Source: Comamonas sp. BIGb0152
Lineage (GTDB): Bacteria > Pseudomonadota > Gammaproteobacteria > Burkholderiales > Burkholderiaceae_C
NCBI RefSeq assembly: GCF_024809975.1
Contig: NZ_JANUDY010000008.1
Span: 124,001-188,000 of the forward strand
Reading direction: 5' to 3'
DNA length: 64,000 nt
Part shown: positions 9,277 to 19,071 of the stretch, in pieces
Layout: every line of letters starts with the position of its first letter
Position numbering within the stretch: the first letter of the stretch is position 1
Translations under genes and position numbers: made by a program
The notes under the pieces: generated by a model
Seen by the model: only the letters and a program-made list of their open reading frames with translations
Databases searched by the model: none
Told to the model about the DNA's origin: nothing

Positions 9277-9282
9277 ATTATA
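9277..9282 (-). promoter_or_regulatory. -10 box of tRNA-Leu copy 1
   Basis: Perfect TATAAT on the minus strand, 16 nt before the mature 5' end. Flanking bases (about 9261-9290) are nearly identical to those at 9516-9545 before copy 2, so the promoter was duplicated with the gene. No convincing -35 is visible. Confidence 0.6.
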
Positions 9283-9392
9283 GGGGTGGGTTGGACGCAG
9301 TTTTGGGGAAAGCGCAAAAATTTTCTCAAAAAAGATAGCGATGAACGCTGGCCTGCTGGGTGCTGCCGAGCTTTTGGTGGCCAGCAAAGCGA

Positions 9393-9425
9393 AAAGGCTG
9401 CTGCACATGGTGTGCAGCAGCCTTT
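9393..9425 (-). terminator. Terminator of tRNA-Leu copy 2
   Basis: A 15-bp perfect stem (9393-9407 with 9411-9425) just after the tRNA 3' end, with a short, interrupted U-run on the minus strand. Confidence 0.65.
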
Positions 9426-9431
9426 GCTGTT

Positions 9432-9516
<85 letters not shown>

Positions 9517-9531
9517 TTTCAGGAAGCCGCA

Positions 9532-9537
9532 ATTATA
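9532..9537 (-). promoter_or_regulatory. -10 box of tRNA-Leu copy 2
   Basis: TATAAT on the minus strand, 16 nt upstream of the mature 5' end, in the same context as copy 1. Confidence 0.55.
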
Positions 9538-9751
9538 GGGGTGATTTTTTGCGCCAAATCTGAAATGGCGGAAAATTTTGGTGCGGCCCTGTTGTCAGCG
9601 GATCCAGCACGGCAGTGCGGGTGGATGCATTCCGCAAAGGCGCTGTGGCTGCCTGGTGCGCCGCCGTTTGTCTTGCCATGGGCCGCCGGAAAGCATCCCT
9701 GCAGTGAGATGGATGCCGTAAGGGTGGAAGGCGGTTGGGCTACAGGCAAAG

Positions 9752-9783
9752 AAAAAGCCGCTGCACAAAAAGTGCAACGGCTT
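9752..9783 (-). terminator. Terminator of tRNA-Leu copy 3
   Basis: Minus-strand stem AAGCCGTTGCAC / GTGCAGCGGCTT with loop TTTTT, followed by a U-run. The stem has one G-T wobble and is clearly related to the terminator of copy 1. Confidence 0.75.
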
Positions 9784-9788
9784 ATGTC

Positions 9789-9873
<85 letters not shown>

Positions 9874-9964
9874 TGATGATGCAGGGCAGTGCCCTTTATC
9901 GACTTTCCTAAAAAACCACTGTAGAAACAGTCAGTAAAGACTGATTTTTCACCGTTTTCACAAA

Positions 9965-9985
9965 ACAAGTTGTACTTGTCGTTAA
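9965..9985 (-). terminator. Weak terminator of tRNA-Leu copy 4
   Basis: ACAAGT (9965-9970) and ACTTGT (9974-9979) form a short stem; a TTTTG run follows on the minus strand. Confidence 0.4.
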
Positions 9986-9988
9986 ACT

Positions 9989-10073
<85 letters not shown>

Positions 10074-10134
10074 ATTTCAGGAAAGAATCAGATTGTATAT
10101 CAAAAAAACGGCTTCCAAAACAGGAGCAGATAAT

Positions 10135-12402
10135 TTGTCAGAAGAAATTGAAGGTGTAGTCCAAGGCCACCGTGAAGGCCACGGCTTTGTGATCCGGGAT
10201 GACAACGAAAGTGACATCTACATCCCCGCCAATGAGATGCGCGCCGTACTGCACCGCGATCGGGTACGAGCCCGCATCGTGCGCACCGACCGCCGCGGCC
10301 GCCCCGAGGGCCGCATTGTTGAAATCATCGAGCGCTCTGCGCAACCCATCATCGGCCGCTTGTTGCAGGAAAGCGGCGTCTGGCTGGTGGCGCCTGAGGA
10401 CAAGCGCTACGGCCAGGATGTACTGATCCCCAATGGCGCCATCGGCGCTGCCAAGACTGGCCAGGTCGTCGTGGTCGAGCTGACCGAGCCGCCGGCTTTG
10501 TTTGGCCAGCCCGTGGGTCGCGTGATCGAGGTGCTGGGCGAGATTGACGACGCCGGCATGGAGATCGAGATTGCGGTGCGCAAATATGGCGTGCCCCATG
10601 AGTTCTCCGAAGAATGTCTGGCCCTGGCCAAGAAGCTGCCCGACAAAGTGCGGCTGGCAGACCGCAAGGGGCGGATTGACCTGACGGATATCCCGCTGGT
10701 CACCATCGACGGTGAAGATGCGCGTGACTTTGATGATGCCGTGTACTGCGAGCCCACCAAGATTGGCCGCACCAAGGGCTGGCGCCTGTTGGTGGCGATT
10801 GCCGATGTGAGCCACTATGTGCAAAACGGCAATGCCATCGATGTCGATGCCTATGACCGTGCCACCAGCGTCTACTTTCCGCGCCGCGTCATCCCGATGC
10901 TGCCCGAGAAGCTCTCCAACGGCCTGTGCTCGCTGAACCCGAATGTGGAACGCCTGTGCATGGTGGCCGATATGCTGGTCTCCGCCGATGGCGAGGTGCA
11001 GGCCTACCAGTTCTACCCGGCGGTGATGCACAGCCATGCGCGCTTTACCTATACCGAGGTGGCGGCGATTTTGGCCAATACCCGGGGGCAAGAGGCGATC
11101 AAGCGCAAGGAGCGCGTGGCTGATCTGCTCAACCTGCACGATGTCTACAAGGCCTTGCTGCTGGCGCGTGGCCGCCGTGGCGCGGTGGATTTTGAGACCA
11201 CTGAAACCCAGATCATCTGCGATGAAAACGGCCGCATCGAGAAAATCGTGCCGCGCACCCGCACCGAGGCGCACCGCTTGATCGAAGAGGCCATGCTGGC
11301 GGCCAACGTCTGCGCGGCAGACTTTATCCAGCAAGGCGGCCAGCCGGGGCTCTTCCGCGTGCACGAGGGCCCCACGCCCGAGAAGCAAGACATCTTGCGC
11401 GGCTACTTGAAGGCCATGGGTGTGGGCATGTCCATCAGCGACGATCCCAAGCCCGCCGAGTTCCAGGCGATTGCGCAGGCCACCAAGGACCGGCCCGACG
11501 CCCAGCAGATCCACACCATGCTGCTGCGCTCCATGCAGCAGGCGATCTACACACCGATCAACAGCGGCCACTTTGGTTTGGGCTACGAGGCCTACACCCA
11601 CTTCACCAGCCCCATCCGCCGTTACCCGGATTTGCTGGTGCACCGGGTGATCAAGGCCATCTTGTCGGGCAAGCGCTACCAATTGCCCCTGCTGCCCACG
11701 CCGGGCGAGGCGGAGGCCAAGCTCGCCAAGCGCCTGGCCAGCCGCGTGGCTGCGCCCAAGCAAAAACTGCAAGCCGAGCGCGTGCAGCGCGTCTCGCGCG
11801 AAGTGCAAGCCTGGGAGGCTGCCGGCCTGCACTGCAGTGCCAATGAGCGCCGCGCCGATGAAGCCAGCCGCGATGTGGAGGCCTGGCTCAAGTGCAAGTA
11901 CATGCGCGAACACCTGGGCGAGGAGTATGGCGGCATGGTCTCGGCGGTCACCTCGTTTGGCTTGTTCGTGACCTTGGACCAGCTCTATGTGGAAGGCCTG
12001 ATCCATATCACCGAGTTGGGCGGGGATTACTTCCGCTTTGACGAGATGCGCCAGGAGCTGCGCGGCGAGCGCACCGGCATTCGCTACACGATTGGCACGC
12101 GCTTGCAGATCCAGGTCAGCCGGGTTGATCTGGATGCGCGCAAGATCGACTTCCGTCTGGTGCGCGATGGCGAGGATGGTTCCAAAACGCCGGCCTCGCC
12201 CGCCCGCGCTGCCAAGGTGGCAACGTCGCCAGGCAGTCGCCAGCGCGACGGACGGGATGAGGCCTATGACGCCCAGCGCGCCAGCCTCAAGCGTGGCAAG
12301 CCCAAGGGTGCACCGCACGGTGCCAGCAAAACGCGCGGCAATGACCGCAGCGCTGGGGCCAGTAAACAGCCGGGACAGAAGACCCCGCGCAAGCGCCGTT
12401 AA
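10135..12402 (+). CDS. rnr: Ribonuclease R
   Basis: 3'-5' exoribonuclease of the RNB/RNase II superfamily that degrades structured RNA. Order: N-terminal cold-shock/OB regions (GHGFVIRDD, IIGRLLQESG), the RNB catalytic core with the metal-binding motif DGEDARDFDDAV, an S1 domain near the end (GGMVSAVTSFGLFV), and a Lys/Arg-rich tail. It is 755 residues from the TTG at 10135, which has AGGAG at the right distance. The N-terminal helix-turn-helix extension of the E. coli enzyme is missing. A second in-frame TTG at 10093 follows AGGAAAG and would add 14 residues, but it overlaps the -10 box of the divergent tRNA. Confidence 0.93.
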   Translation: MSEEIEGVVQGHREGHGFVIRDDNESDIYIPANEMRAVLHRDRVRARIVRTDRRGRPEGRIVEIIERSAQPIIGRLLQESGVWLVAPEDKRYGQDVLIPNGAIGAAKTGQVVVVELTEPPALFGQPVGRVIEVLGEIDDAGMEIEIAVRKYGVPHEFSEECLALAKKLPDKVRLADRKGRIDLTDIPLVTIDGEDARDFDDAVYCEPTKIGRTKGWRLLVAIADVSHYVQNGNAIDVDAYDRATSVYFPRRVIPMLPEKLSNGLCSLNPNVERLCMVADMLVSADGEVQAYQFYPAVMHSHARFTYTEVAAILANTRGQEAIKRKERVADLLNLHDVYKALLLARGRRGAVDFETTETQIICDENGRIEKIVPRTRTEAHRLIEEAMLAANVCAADFIQQGGQPGLFRVHEGPTPEKQDILRGYLKAMGVGMSISDDPKPAEFQAIAQATKDRPDAQQIHTMLLRSMQQAIYTPINSGHFGLGYEAYTHFTSPIRRYPDLLVHRVIKAILSGKRYQLPLLPTPGEAEAKLAKRLASRVAAPKQKLQAERVQRVSREVQAWEAAGLHCSANERRADEASRDVEAWLKCKYMREHLGEEYGGMVSAVTSFGLFVTLDQLYVEGLIHITELGGDYFRFDEMRQELRGERTGIRYTIGTRLQIQVSRVDLDARKIDFRLVRDGEDGSKTPASPARAAKVATSPGSRQRDGRDEAYDAQRASLKRGKPKGAPHGASKTRGNDRSAGASKQPGQKTPRKRR

Positions 12403-12426
12403 ACGCGCATTGTGTGACTATGATTA

Positions 12427-12461
12427 AAGCCAGGCCATCACTGCGATGGCCTGGCTTTTTT
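12427..12461 (+). terminator. Intrinsic terminator of rnr
   Basis: Perfect 13-bp stem, AAGCCAGGCCATC (12427-12439) with its complement at 12445-12457, followed by six T. Confidence 0.85.
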
Positions 12462-12480
12462 GTTGACCCAAGGAGTACGA

Positions 12481-13239
12481 ATGACCGAGAAGACGCGCAA
12501 GATTGCGGTGGTGACGGGTGCTGGCACCGGCATAGGTCGCGCAGCGGCGCTGGCCTTGATGAAGGATGGCTGGTCTGTGGTGCTGGCCGGCCGCCGTGCG
12601 CAGCCGTTGCAGGAAGTGGCCAGCCAGGCGGCAGATGCGAACCAGGCTTTGGTGGTGCCCACCGATGTGGCCGACCCGGTCGCGGTGAAGGCGCTGTTCG
12701 ATGCGGCAGTGGCCCATTTTGGCCGGGTGGACATGCTGTTCAACAACGCCGGGCGCGGCGCGCCAGCCGTGCCGATTGACGAGCTGCCGATCGAGACCTG
12801 GCAGGATGTGGTCAATGTCAATCTCAATGGCATGTTCTATTGCTTGCAGCAAGCCTTCCGCGTGATGCGCCAGCAGTCACCGATGGGCGGGCGCATCATC
12901 AACAACGGTTCGATCTCGGCGCATGCGCCCCGGCCCATGTCGATTGCCTACACCGCCACCAAGCATGCGGTGATGGGCCTGACCAAGACCGCCGCGCTCG
13001 ATGGCCGCAAGCACAACATTGCCGTGGGCCAGATCGACGTGGGCAATGCCGGCACCGAGCTGGCGATGCGCATGACCCAGGGCGTCATGCAGGCACATGG
13101 TGAGATTGCGCCCGAGCCGCTGATGGATGTGGATGTGGTGGGGCAGTCGGTGCTCTATATGGCCAATCTGCCGCTGGAGTGCAATGTGCTGTTCCACACC
13201 GTGATGGCGACCAAGATGCCGTTTGTGGGGCGCGGCTGA
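12481..13239 (+). CDS. SDR family NAD(P)-dependent oxidoreductase
   Basis: Short-chain dehydrogenase/reductase of 252 residues with the classical layout: Rossmann motif TGAGTGIG near the N-terminus, FNNAGRG, Ser in [10 protein letters not shown], and catalytic YTATK. The Arg of AGRRA after beta-2 suggests NADP(H) preference. The start is the ATG at 12481 with AGGAG 5 nt upstream. It lies alone between the rnr terminator and a convergent gene. The substrate cannot be read from the sequence. The unusually long C-terminal part ([19 protein letters not shown]) resembles that of cytoplasmic SDRs annotated as 3-oxoacyl-ACP reductase-like. Confidence 0.85.
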   Translation: MTEKTRKIAVVTGAGTGIGRAAALALMKDGWSVVLAGRRAQPLQEVASQAADANQALVVPTDVADPVAVKALFDAAVAHFGRVDMLFNNAGRGAPAVPIDELPIETWQDVVNVNLNGMFYCLQQAFRVMRQQSPMGGRIINNGSISAHAPRPMSIAYTATKHAVMGLTKTAALDGRKHNIAVGQIDVGNAGTELAMRMTQGVMQAHGEIAPEPLMDVDVVGQSVLYMANLPLECNVLFHTVMATKMPFVGRG

Positions 13240-13252
13240 GGCGCGCTGCAAG

Positions 13253-14833
13253 CTAGCCCGGGCGCTGCAGGCTGCGCGCCAGGCGTGAGGCCGTCAGCAT
13301 CCGCTGCGGCGGCCAGGTGTCGGCGGCATGGCCGTGCAGCCAGACGGCGTTGAGCAAGGGCTGCCAGGCATCGGCCCATGCAGCGCCTGGCGGCAAGGCG
13401 GCCAGGTGCGCGCCGATGCAGCCGGCCAGCACATCGCCGGTGCCGCCTATAGACAGGCGTGCATTGCCGCTGTGGTTGATGGCGTAGCGGCCGTCGGGCG
13501 CGGCCACCACCGTGCCGCTGCCTTTGAGCACCACCAGGCACTGCCATTGCTGCGCGGCTTGCCGTGCCGCGCCAATGCGGTCGCGCTGGAGGGTGGCGGT
13601 ATCCGTGGCCAGCAGGCGGGCCAGCTCTAGCGGATGGGGCGTGAGCACCGTGGGCCCGGCTAGGCTGGCACGCTGTACCAAGGCTTGTTGCAGCGCTGCG
13701 CTGCTGGCGATGGCATTGAGCGCATCGGCATCCAGCACCAGGCTGCCCGCATGCGCCAGCGCCTGGGGCAGAGCTGCCGCCACCAGACTGCCCCCGCCGC
13801 AGCCGCAGACCAGGCTGCCGCGCAGCGCCTGCAGCCCGGGCAGCGAGCGCAGCATGATGTCTGCTGCGATGCCTGCCGGCCGCGCGGACTGGGTGCTGCT
13901 GCCCAGCAGGTGGAGCATGACGCGGCCTGCGCCGGCATGCAAGGCGGCGCTGGCCGCCAAGATGGCGGCGCCTTCCATGCCCTGGCCTTCTGCGCCCCAT
14001 GCCTGTCCCCCCAACACCCCGACATCCCCAAATTGGCCCTTGTGGCTGTGGTGCACCAGCGTCGGTGCCTGCGCATGGCTGACCAGGCGGCCTCCATCCA
14101 GCCCTGTGCCATCCAGGGGAGCTGCCTGGTCGCAGCGCCAGATCGGGTTGTGTGCGTCGAGCGGGGCCAGCCAGACCTCGCCAGCCCAGTCGCGGCCGTG
14201 CAGCGTGAACAGGCCGGGCTTGAGCCCCAGCATGCTGAGGGTGAAGCGCCGCCCGCGCGGTGCTTGCGGTACCGCATCCGCCAGCCAGTCTGCCCATGCG
14301 CCGGTATCGGCGCTCAGGCCAGAAGGGGTGTCAATGCACAGCACATCGCGCTCGGTGTGCAAGAGCTGTTGCAGCCAGGATAGGGCAGGGCCCTGAGGCA
14401 TGGAGGCGGTGTCCGTGCGCAAGCCGATACCCCAGAGGGCGTCGATGGCCAGGTCGAAATCAGCCGGCGGCGCATTGCTGCAGACCAGGCCTGCAGCCTG
14501 GGCGCGTTGCAGCGCTTGCGCAGCGTCGGCTGGCGCAGCGTCGGCTGGGCCCGTGCGCCCCGCGCCCGTCGCCAGCGACAGGTGCACAGCCTTGCCGGCA
14601 GCCCGCAGGTGGATGGCCGCTTCCAGGCCGTCGCCGCCGTTGTTGCCCGCGCCGCAGGCAATCCAGATTTGCCGGGCGTGGGGTGCCAGGGCCAGTGCCA
14701 AACGTGCCGTGGCTTCGCCGGCACGGGCCATCAAGGTATAGCGGGGGAGTTGGCTGGCCATGCCATGCTCGCGCGCCCGTATCTGCTGGGTGCTGAGCAG
14801 CGCAGGGTAGGGGCGGTCGGCGGCGGGGTGCAT
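13253..14833 (-). CDS. nnr: Bifunctional NAD(P)H-hydrate epimerase / ADP-dependent dehydratase
   Basis: Metabolite-repair enzyme that epimerises and dehydrates damaged NADHX/NADPHX. The N-terminal half (about residues 1-220) is YjeF_N-like with GAGNNGGDGLEAA and IDALWGIGL; the C-terminal half is the ribokinase-like dehydratase with GCGGGS, LDADALN, TPHPLELARLL and the catalytic GGTGDVLAG. It is 526 residues, normal for the fusion. The gene lies 21 nt downstream of the DadA-like gene on the same strand, so co-transcription is likely. A perfect 15-bp tandem repeat (14518-14547) duplicates five residues (PADAA) in the linker after the epimerase nucleotide motif. Confidence 0.9.
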   Translation of the reverse strand: MHPAADRPYPALLSTQQIRAREHGMASQLPRYTLMARAGEATARLALALAPHARQIWIACGAGNNGGDGLEAAIHLRAAGKAVHLSLATGAGRTGPADAAPADAAQALQRAQAAGLVCSNAPPADFDLAIDALWGIGLRTDTASMPQGPALSWLQQLLHTERDVLCIDTPSGLSADTGAWADWLADAVPQAPRGRRFTLSMLGLKPGLFTLHGRDWAGEVWLAPLDAHNPIWRCDQAAPLDGTGLDGGRLVSHAQAPTLVHHSHKGQFGDVGVLGGQAWGAEGQGMEGAAILAASAALHAGAGRVMLHLLGSSTQSARPAGIAADIMLRSLPGLQALRGSLVCGCGGGSLVAAALPQALAHAGSLVLDADALNAIASSAALQQALVQRASLAGPTVLTPHPLELARLLATDTATLQRDRIGAARQAAQQWQCLVVLKGSGTVVAAPDGRYAINHSGNARLSIGGTGDVLAGCIGAHLAALPPGAAWADAWQPLLNAVWLHGHAADTWPPQRMLTASRLARSLQRPG

Positions 14834-14854
14834 GGCGCTATCGTAGCGCAGGGG

Positions 14855-16111
14855 TCAGCGCAGGCGCTGCAGGCCAAAGGCTTGGGGGTCGACGGTGGGG
14901 CTGTGGCCCATCAGGCTTTGGCGCAAGTGGTGGGCGCAGCCCATGGACAAGCCCCAGCCATAGCCACCATGGGCGGTGTTGAGCCAGATGCCCGGGATGC
15001 CCGATGGGCCCACGACGGGCAGGCCGTCGGGCACGGTCAGGCGGGTGCCACGCCACATCTGCAAGATGGACTGGCTGGGTTGGATGCAGCCGGGAAACCA
15101 TTCGAGCAGCACGCTGGTGAGCAGGTGGCGGGCCTCTTCCATGCGCTCGGCGCTTTCGGGGTAGCCCAGCTCTGCGCCGCCGCTGATGCGCAATCGTGAC
15201 CCCTGGCGGGTCAGGATCATGCTGTTTTCCAGGTCAATCACCGAGCCGCGCGGCGCCAGCGATTCCTCACTGATCTGGATGCTGGCGCTGTAGCTGCAGA
15301 TGGCGGCGCTGGGCAGTTGCACATCCAGCGGGCGCAGAAGGCGGTTGGTGTCGCCGCCGGCGCAGAGCACGGCGGCATCGAAGTGCTGCTCGCTGTCCGC
15401 CAGCTGCAGCCGCACCCCGCTGCCTGTGCTGTGGATGCTGCGCACGGCATGCTGCGTGTGCAATTGCAGGCCATGGGGCTGCATTGCCTGGAGCAGGCCT
15501 TGGGAGAAAAGGCGTCCATTGCCAGACCAGGCCTCGGGCAGGTGAATGGCGCAGGCCATCTGTATATCAGTGGCCAAGCCGGGCTCGATGGCGCGGGCCT
15601 CCGCTTCGTTGCAGCGCCGGTAGTCCACATGCGCGGCCGACAGGCGGCGGGTGAGTTCATACAGCGCTGCGGCACCGGGCTCCTTGCGCAGCGGCAGCAG
15701 CAGGCCCTGGCTGAACTGGCCACCGATGTCCAGCAGCTCCTGGACATGCTGCATGCGCTGCATCGCCAATAGCTCCAGTGCTTGCAGTGCAGGCAAGGTT
15801 TCGGCGTCGCGCTGCTTTTTTGCAAAGGCCTGCTGGCGGCGGGCCCAGCGGCGCGGGGCCGAGAGCACGGCGCCTTGCGCGCGCAGCTCTGCGAAGGGTG
15901 GGCGAGCCATGCCCAGCTGCAAGGACTGGCTAAAGGCGCTGGCACCCCAGGGGTTGATGACGCAGGGCCACATCAGGCCGGAGGGTGCAAAGCTGGCTTC
16001 TTCGCCGGCAGCGCGGTGCTGTTCAAAAACACGGACCTCGTTGCCGGCCTCCATCAGCTCAAATGCAGTTGCAATACCTGCAATGCCTGCACCAACGATC
16101 GCAATTTTCAT
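14855..16111 (-). CDS. DadA-like FAD-dependent D-amino acid dehydrogenase
   Basis: FAD oxidoreductase of the DAO/DadA family, 418 residues. The N-terminus has the dinucleotide-binding GAGIAGIATAFEL, then SFAPSGLMWPCVINPWG, a counterpart of the SFANAG...SPWA region in DadA. The C-terminus has RGTRLTVPDGLPVVG and TAHGGYGWGLSMG, matching the FAD-contact end of DadA. It probably deaminates D-amino acids and passes electrons to the quinone pool; substrate is inference. The ATG at 16111 gives the expected N-terminus, with no good ribosome site visible. The frame stays open 49 codons upstream, but those residues do not look like protein. Confidence 0.8.
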   Translation of the reverse strand: MKIAIVGAGIAGIATAFELMEAGNEVRVFEQHRAAGEEASFAPSGLMWPCVINPWGASAFSQSLQLGMARPPFAELRAQGAVLSAPRRWARRQQAFAKKQRDAETLPALQALELLAMQRMQHVQELLDIGGQFSQGLLLPLRKEPGAAALYELTRRLSAAHVDYRRCNEAEARAIEPGLATDIQMACAIHLPEAWSGNGRLFSQGLLQAMQPHGLQLHTQHAVRSIHSTGSGVRLQLADSEQHFDAAVLCAGGDTNRLLRPLDVQLPSAAICSYSASIQISEESLAPRGSVIDLENSMILTRQGSRLRISGGAELGYPESAERMEEARHLLTSVLLEWFPGCIQPSQSILQMWRGTRLTVPDGLPVVGPSGIPGIWLNTAHGGYGWGLSMGCAHHLRQSLMGHSPTVDPQAFGLQRLR

Positions 16112-16308
16112 AACAACACAAGGGGGGCGGTTCAGAGGAGGGACGGCACGGCGTATGCAAGCGTTTGCAAAAACCGTGCATTCGAGTGCCAGATTGTGCC
16201 CAGGTTTTCTATGCCCCCGCGGTTGCGGGCGCCACTGCTTGCCAAAAAAGGCAAGCAATGGTCAAACAAGGCCGCATGGGGTTTGTCGCAGCCTGACCGG
16301 AGCTATGT

Positions 16309-16462
16309 TAGAATCCTAGGGTTTTGCCGAGTGTAGCTTGCTGCGCTGGGTAAAAACAAAATCGCAAACCTGCCTACCTAAGGTGTTGCGGCTGCCAGCG
16401 TTCAAAGCATGGCGGCCGTGATAGTTGGGCAGAATTTTAGACCTAACCTTCGGAGAAGATAT
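16309..16462 (+). promoter_or_regulatory. rpsB promoter (-10) and leader
   Basis: A -10-like TAGAAT at 16309-16314, without a clear -35, precedes a leader of about 145 nt before rpsB. In E. coli, S2 represses rpsB-tsf through its leader. A similar role here is inference; no conserved element was recognised. Confidence 0.35.
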
Positions 16463-17215
16463 ATGTCCGTTACGATGCGCGAGATGCTGGAAGCCGGCGT
16501 CCACTTTGGCCACCAAACCCGTTTCTGGAACCCCAAGATGGGCCAGTACATCTTTGGTAGCCGCAACAAGATTCACATCATCAATCTGGAAAAGAGCCTG
16601 CCTCTGTTCCAGGATGCACAGAAGTTCATCAAGCAACTGACCGCCAACCGCGGTACCGTGCTGATGGTCGGCACCAAGCGCCAAGCGCGTGAGACCCTGG
16701 CTGCCGAAGCACAACGTGCTGGCGTGCCTTACGTTGACCAACGCTGGTTGGGCGGCATGCTGACCAACTTCAAGACCGTCAAGACCTCGATCAAGCGTCT
16801 GAAGGACATGAAGGCTCAGCAAGAAGCCGGCCTGGAAGCCATGAGCAAGAAAGAGCAACTGATGTTTGCTCGTGAGCTGGAAAAGCTGGAAAAGGACATC
16901 GGCGGCATTCAAGACATGAACGCACTGCCAGATGCCATTTTCGTGATCGACGTGGGCTACCACAAGATTGCCATCGCTGAAGCCAAGAAGCTGGGCATTC
17001 CTCTGATCGGCGTGGTTGACACCAACCACAACCCAGAAGGTATTGACTACGTGATCCCTGGTAACGATGACTCGGCCAAGGCTGTGGAGCTGTATGCTCG
17101 CGGTATCGCTGACGCGATCCTGGAAGGCCGTGCCAACGCTGTGAACGACGTGGTCAAGGCTGTGTCCGGCGAAGAAGGCGACGAGTTTGTGGAAGTGGAA
17201 AACACCGCTGCTTAA
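16463..17215 (+). CDS. rpsB: 30S ribosomal protein S2
   Basis: Small-subunit ribosomal protein, 250 residues, normal for the family. It begins [19 protein letters not shown] with the S2 signature, and contains [32 protein letters not shown] and the C-terminal [24 protein letters not shown] at 16463 follows GGAGAAG. It is first in the rpsB-tsf pair; a terminator-like hairpin before tsf probably lets only part of the transcripts continue. Confidence 0.98.
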   Translation: MSVTMREMLEAGVHFGHQTRFWNPKMGQYIFGSRNKIHIINLEKSLPLFQDAQKFIKQLTANRGTVLMVGTKRQARETLAAEAQRAGVPYVDQRWLGGMLTNFKTVKTSIKRLKDMKAQQEAGLEAMSKKEQLMFARELEKLEKDIGGIQDMNALPDAIFVIDVGYHKIAIAEAKKLGIPLIGVVDTNHNPEGIDYVIPGNDDSAKAVELYARGIADAILEGRANAVNDVVKAVSGEEGDEFVEVENTAA

Positions 17216-17250
17216 TCCACAGGGCTGCCCATTGGGCCGCGAATGAAAAG

Positions 17251-17279
17251 CGGGGCTCCAGATTAGCCCCGTTTTTTTT
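17251..17279 (+). terminator. Terminator-like attenuator between rpsB and tsf
   Basis: CGGGGCT (17251-17257) pairs with AGCCCCG (17265-17271), followed by eight T. Placed inside an operon, so it probably reduces tsf expression relative to rpsB. Confidence 0.8.
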
Positions 17280-17328
17280 AACCTACGTTTCCACAAACCC
17301 CCTAATTGAACTGAATACGGAGAGAAAA

Positions 17329-18219
17329 ATGGCAATTACCGCAAGCATGGTGGCAGAACTGCGCGCAAAGACCGATGCGCCAATGATGGAATGCAAGAAG
17401 GCCCTGACCGAGGCTGATGGCGACATGGCCAAGGCGGAAGAGCTGCTGCGCGTCAAGCTGGGCACCAAGGCCGGCAAGGCAGCATCGCGTATTGCTGCTG
17501 AAGGCGTGATCTCCGCTTTCGTCGAAGGCAACAACGGCGCCATCATCGAAGTCAACAGCGAAACCGACTTCGTCTCCAAGAACGACAGCTTCCTGGCTTT
17601 GGCCAATGCGGCTGCCAAGCTGGTTTCCGAGAAGAACCCTGCCGATGTGGCTGCGCTGGGTGCGCTGGCCTACGAACAAGACGGCTTTGGCCCAACTTTG
17701 GAAGATGTGCGCAAGGGCCTGATCGGCAAGATCGGCGAGAACATGTCTTTCCGCCGCTTCAAGCGCTTTGAAGGCACCAGCCTGGCGCTGTACCTGCACG
17801 GCACCCGCATTGGTGTGATGGTCGAGTTCGAAGGCGACGCCCAGGCTGCCAAGGATGTGGCCATGCACGTGGCTGCGATGAAGCCAGTGGCACTGACCAG
17901 CGCCGATGTGCCTGCAGAGCTGATCGAAAAAGAGCGCGCTGTGGCGGCTGCCAAGGCTGAAGAGTCGGGCAAGCCAGCGGACATCGCTGCCAAGATGGTT
18001 GAAGGCTCGGTGCAGAAGTTCCTCAAGGAAGTCTCGCTGTTCAACCAGATCTTCGTGAAGGCTGCGGACGGCAAGCAGACCGTTGAGCAGATGCTCAAGG
18101 CCGCCAACACCACGATCAAGAGCTTCACGCTCTACGTGGTGGGTGAGGGCATTGAGAAGAAGGTGGATGACTTCGCTGCCGAGGTCGCCGCGCAGGTTGC
18201 GGCCGCCAAGGGCCAGTAA
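17329..18219 (+). CDS. tsf: Translation elongation factor EF-Ts
   Basis: Guanine-nucleotide exchange factor for EF-Tu, 296 residues. It starts with the UBA-like domain ([15 protein letters not shown]), then the EF-Tu contact motif [12 protein letters not shown] and the core motifs [11 protein letters not shown] and [11 protein letters not shown] at 17329 follows GGAGAG. It lies 113 nt after rpsB across an attenuator, and a strong terminator follows. Confidence 0.98.
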   Translation: MAITASMVAELRAKTDAPMMECKKALTEADGDMAKAEELLRVKLGTKAGKAASRIAAEGVISAFVEGNNGAIIEVNSETDFVSKNDSFLALANAAAKLVSEKNPADVAALGALAYEQDGFGPTLEDVRKGLIGKIGENMSFRRFKRFEGTSLALYLHGTRIGVMVEFEGDAQAAKDVAMHVAAMKPVALTSADVPAELIEKERAVAAAKAEESGKPADIAAKMVEGSVQKFLKEVSLFNQIFVKAADGKQTVEQMLKAANTTIKSFTLYVVGEGIEKKVDDFAAEVAAQVAAAKGQ

Positions 18220-18227
18220 TCATCCTG

Positions 18228-18254
18228 ACAAAGGGGCTACGGCCCCTTTGTTTC
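18228..18254 (+). terminator. Terminator of tsf
   Basis: ACAAAGGGGC (18228-18237) pairs with GCCCCTTTGT (18242-18251), followed by TTT. Confidence 0.7.
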
Positions 18255-18300
18255 ACCTATCGTTTTTTCACCCATCCCCACACACCTGGAGCTTTTCACC

Positions 18301-19020
18301 ATGTCCAACAGCCCTGCCCACAAGCGCATTCTTCTCAAACTCTCCGGTGAAGCTCTGATGGGGGATGATGCCTTCGGTATCAACCGCGCAACCATTGTGC
18401 GTATGGTGGAGGAGATTGCCGAGGTCACCCGCCTGGGTGTGCAGGTGGCCGTGGTGATTGGTGGTGGCAATATTTTCCGCGGTGTGGCTGGCGGCTCGGT
18501 CGGTATGGACCGTGCGACGGCGGATTACATGGGCATGCTGGCCACGGTGATGAATGCACTGGCTCTGGCCGATGCGATGGACAAGCAAGGCCTGACGGCC
18601 CGCGTGATGTCGGCCATTGCCATTGAGCAGGTGGTCGAGCCCTATGTGCGTCCCAAGGCGCTGCAGTACCTCGAAGAGGGCAAGGTGGTGGTGTTTGCTG
18701 CAGGTACGGGCAACCCCTTCTTCACCACCGATACCGCAGCAGCACTGCGTGGTGCTGAAATTGGCGCAGAATTGGTGCTCAAGGCCACCAAGGTCGATGG
18801 TGTGTACACGGCCGATCCGATGAAGGATCCCACTGCCACGCTCTACACCAAGCTGAGTTTTGATGAGGCGATGAGCCGCAATCTGGGCATCATGGATGCC
18901 ACAGCCTTTGCGTTGTGCCGGGATCAGAAGCTGCCTATCCGTGTATTCTCCATCATCAAGAGTGGCGCGCTCAAGCGTGTAGTGATGGGCGAAGAAGAAG
19001 GTACGCTGGTCTACGCCTGA
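18301..19020 (+). CDS. pyrH: UMP kinase
   Basis: Hexameric bacterial UMP kinase of the amino acid kinase family, 239 residues, making UDP for pyrimidine nucleotides. Motifs: [11 protein letters not shown] at the N-terminus (phosphate-binding Lys), [26 protein letters not shown]-like region (seen as [13 protein letters not shown]), [16 protein letters not shown] and the C-terminal GTLV. ATG at 18301 follows TGGAG. It forms the usual pyrH-frr pair 51 nt apart. Confidence 0.97.
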   Translation: MSNSPAHKRILLKLSGEALMGDDAFGINRATIVRMVEEIAEVTRLGVQVAVVIGGGNIFRGVAGGSVGMDRATADYMGMLATVMNALALADAMDKQGLTARVMSAIAIEQVVEPYVRPKALQYLEEGKVVVFAAGTGNPFFTTDTAAALRGAEIGAELVLKATKVDGVYTADPMKDPTATLYTKLSFDEAMSRNLGIMDATAFALCRDQKLPIRVFSIIKSGALKRVVMGEEEGTLVYA

Positions 19021-19071
19021 GGGCTGACTGGTGAGCGCCAAGTGCACAAATAAGGTAGTTAGGAGTTGATA

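Noticed and set aside
12460-12480. TTG start for the SDR gene inside the rnr terminator
   Set aside because: The ATG at 12481 has a well-spaced AGGAG and gives the family N-terminus.
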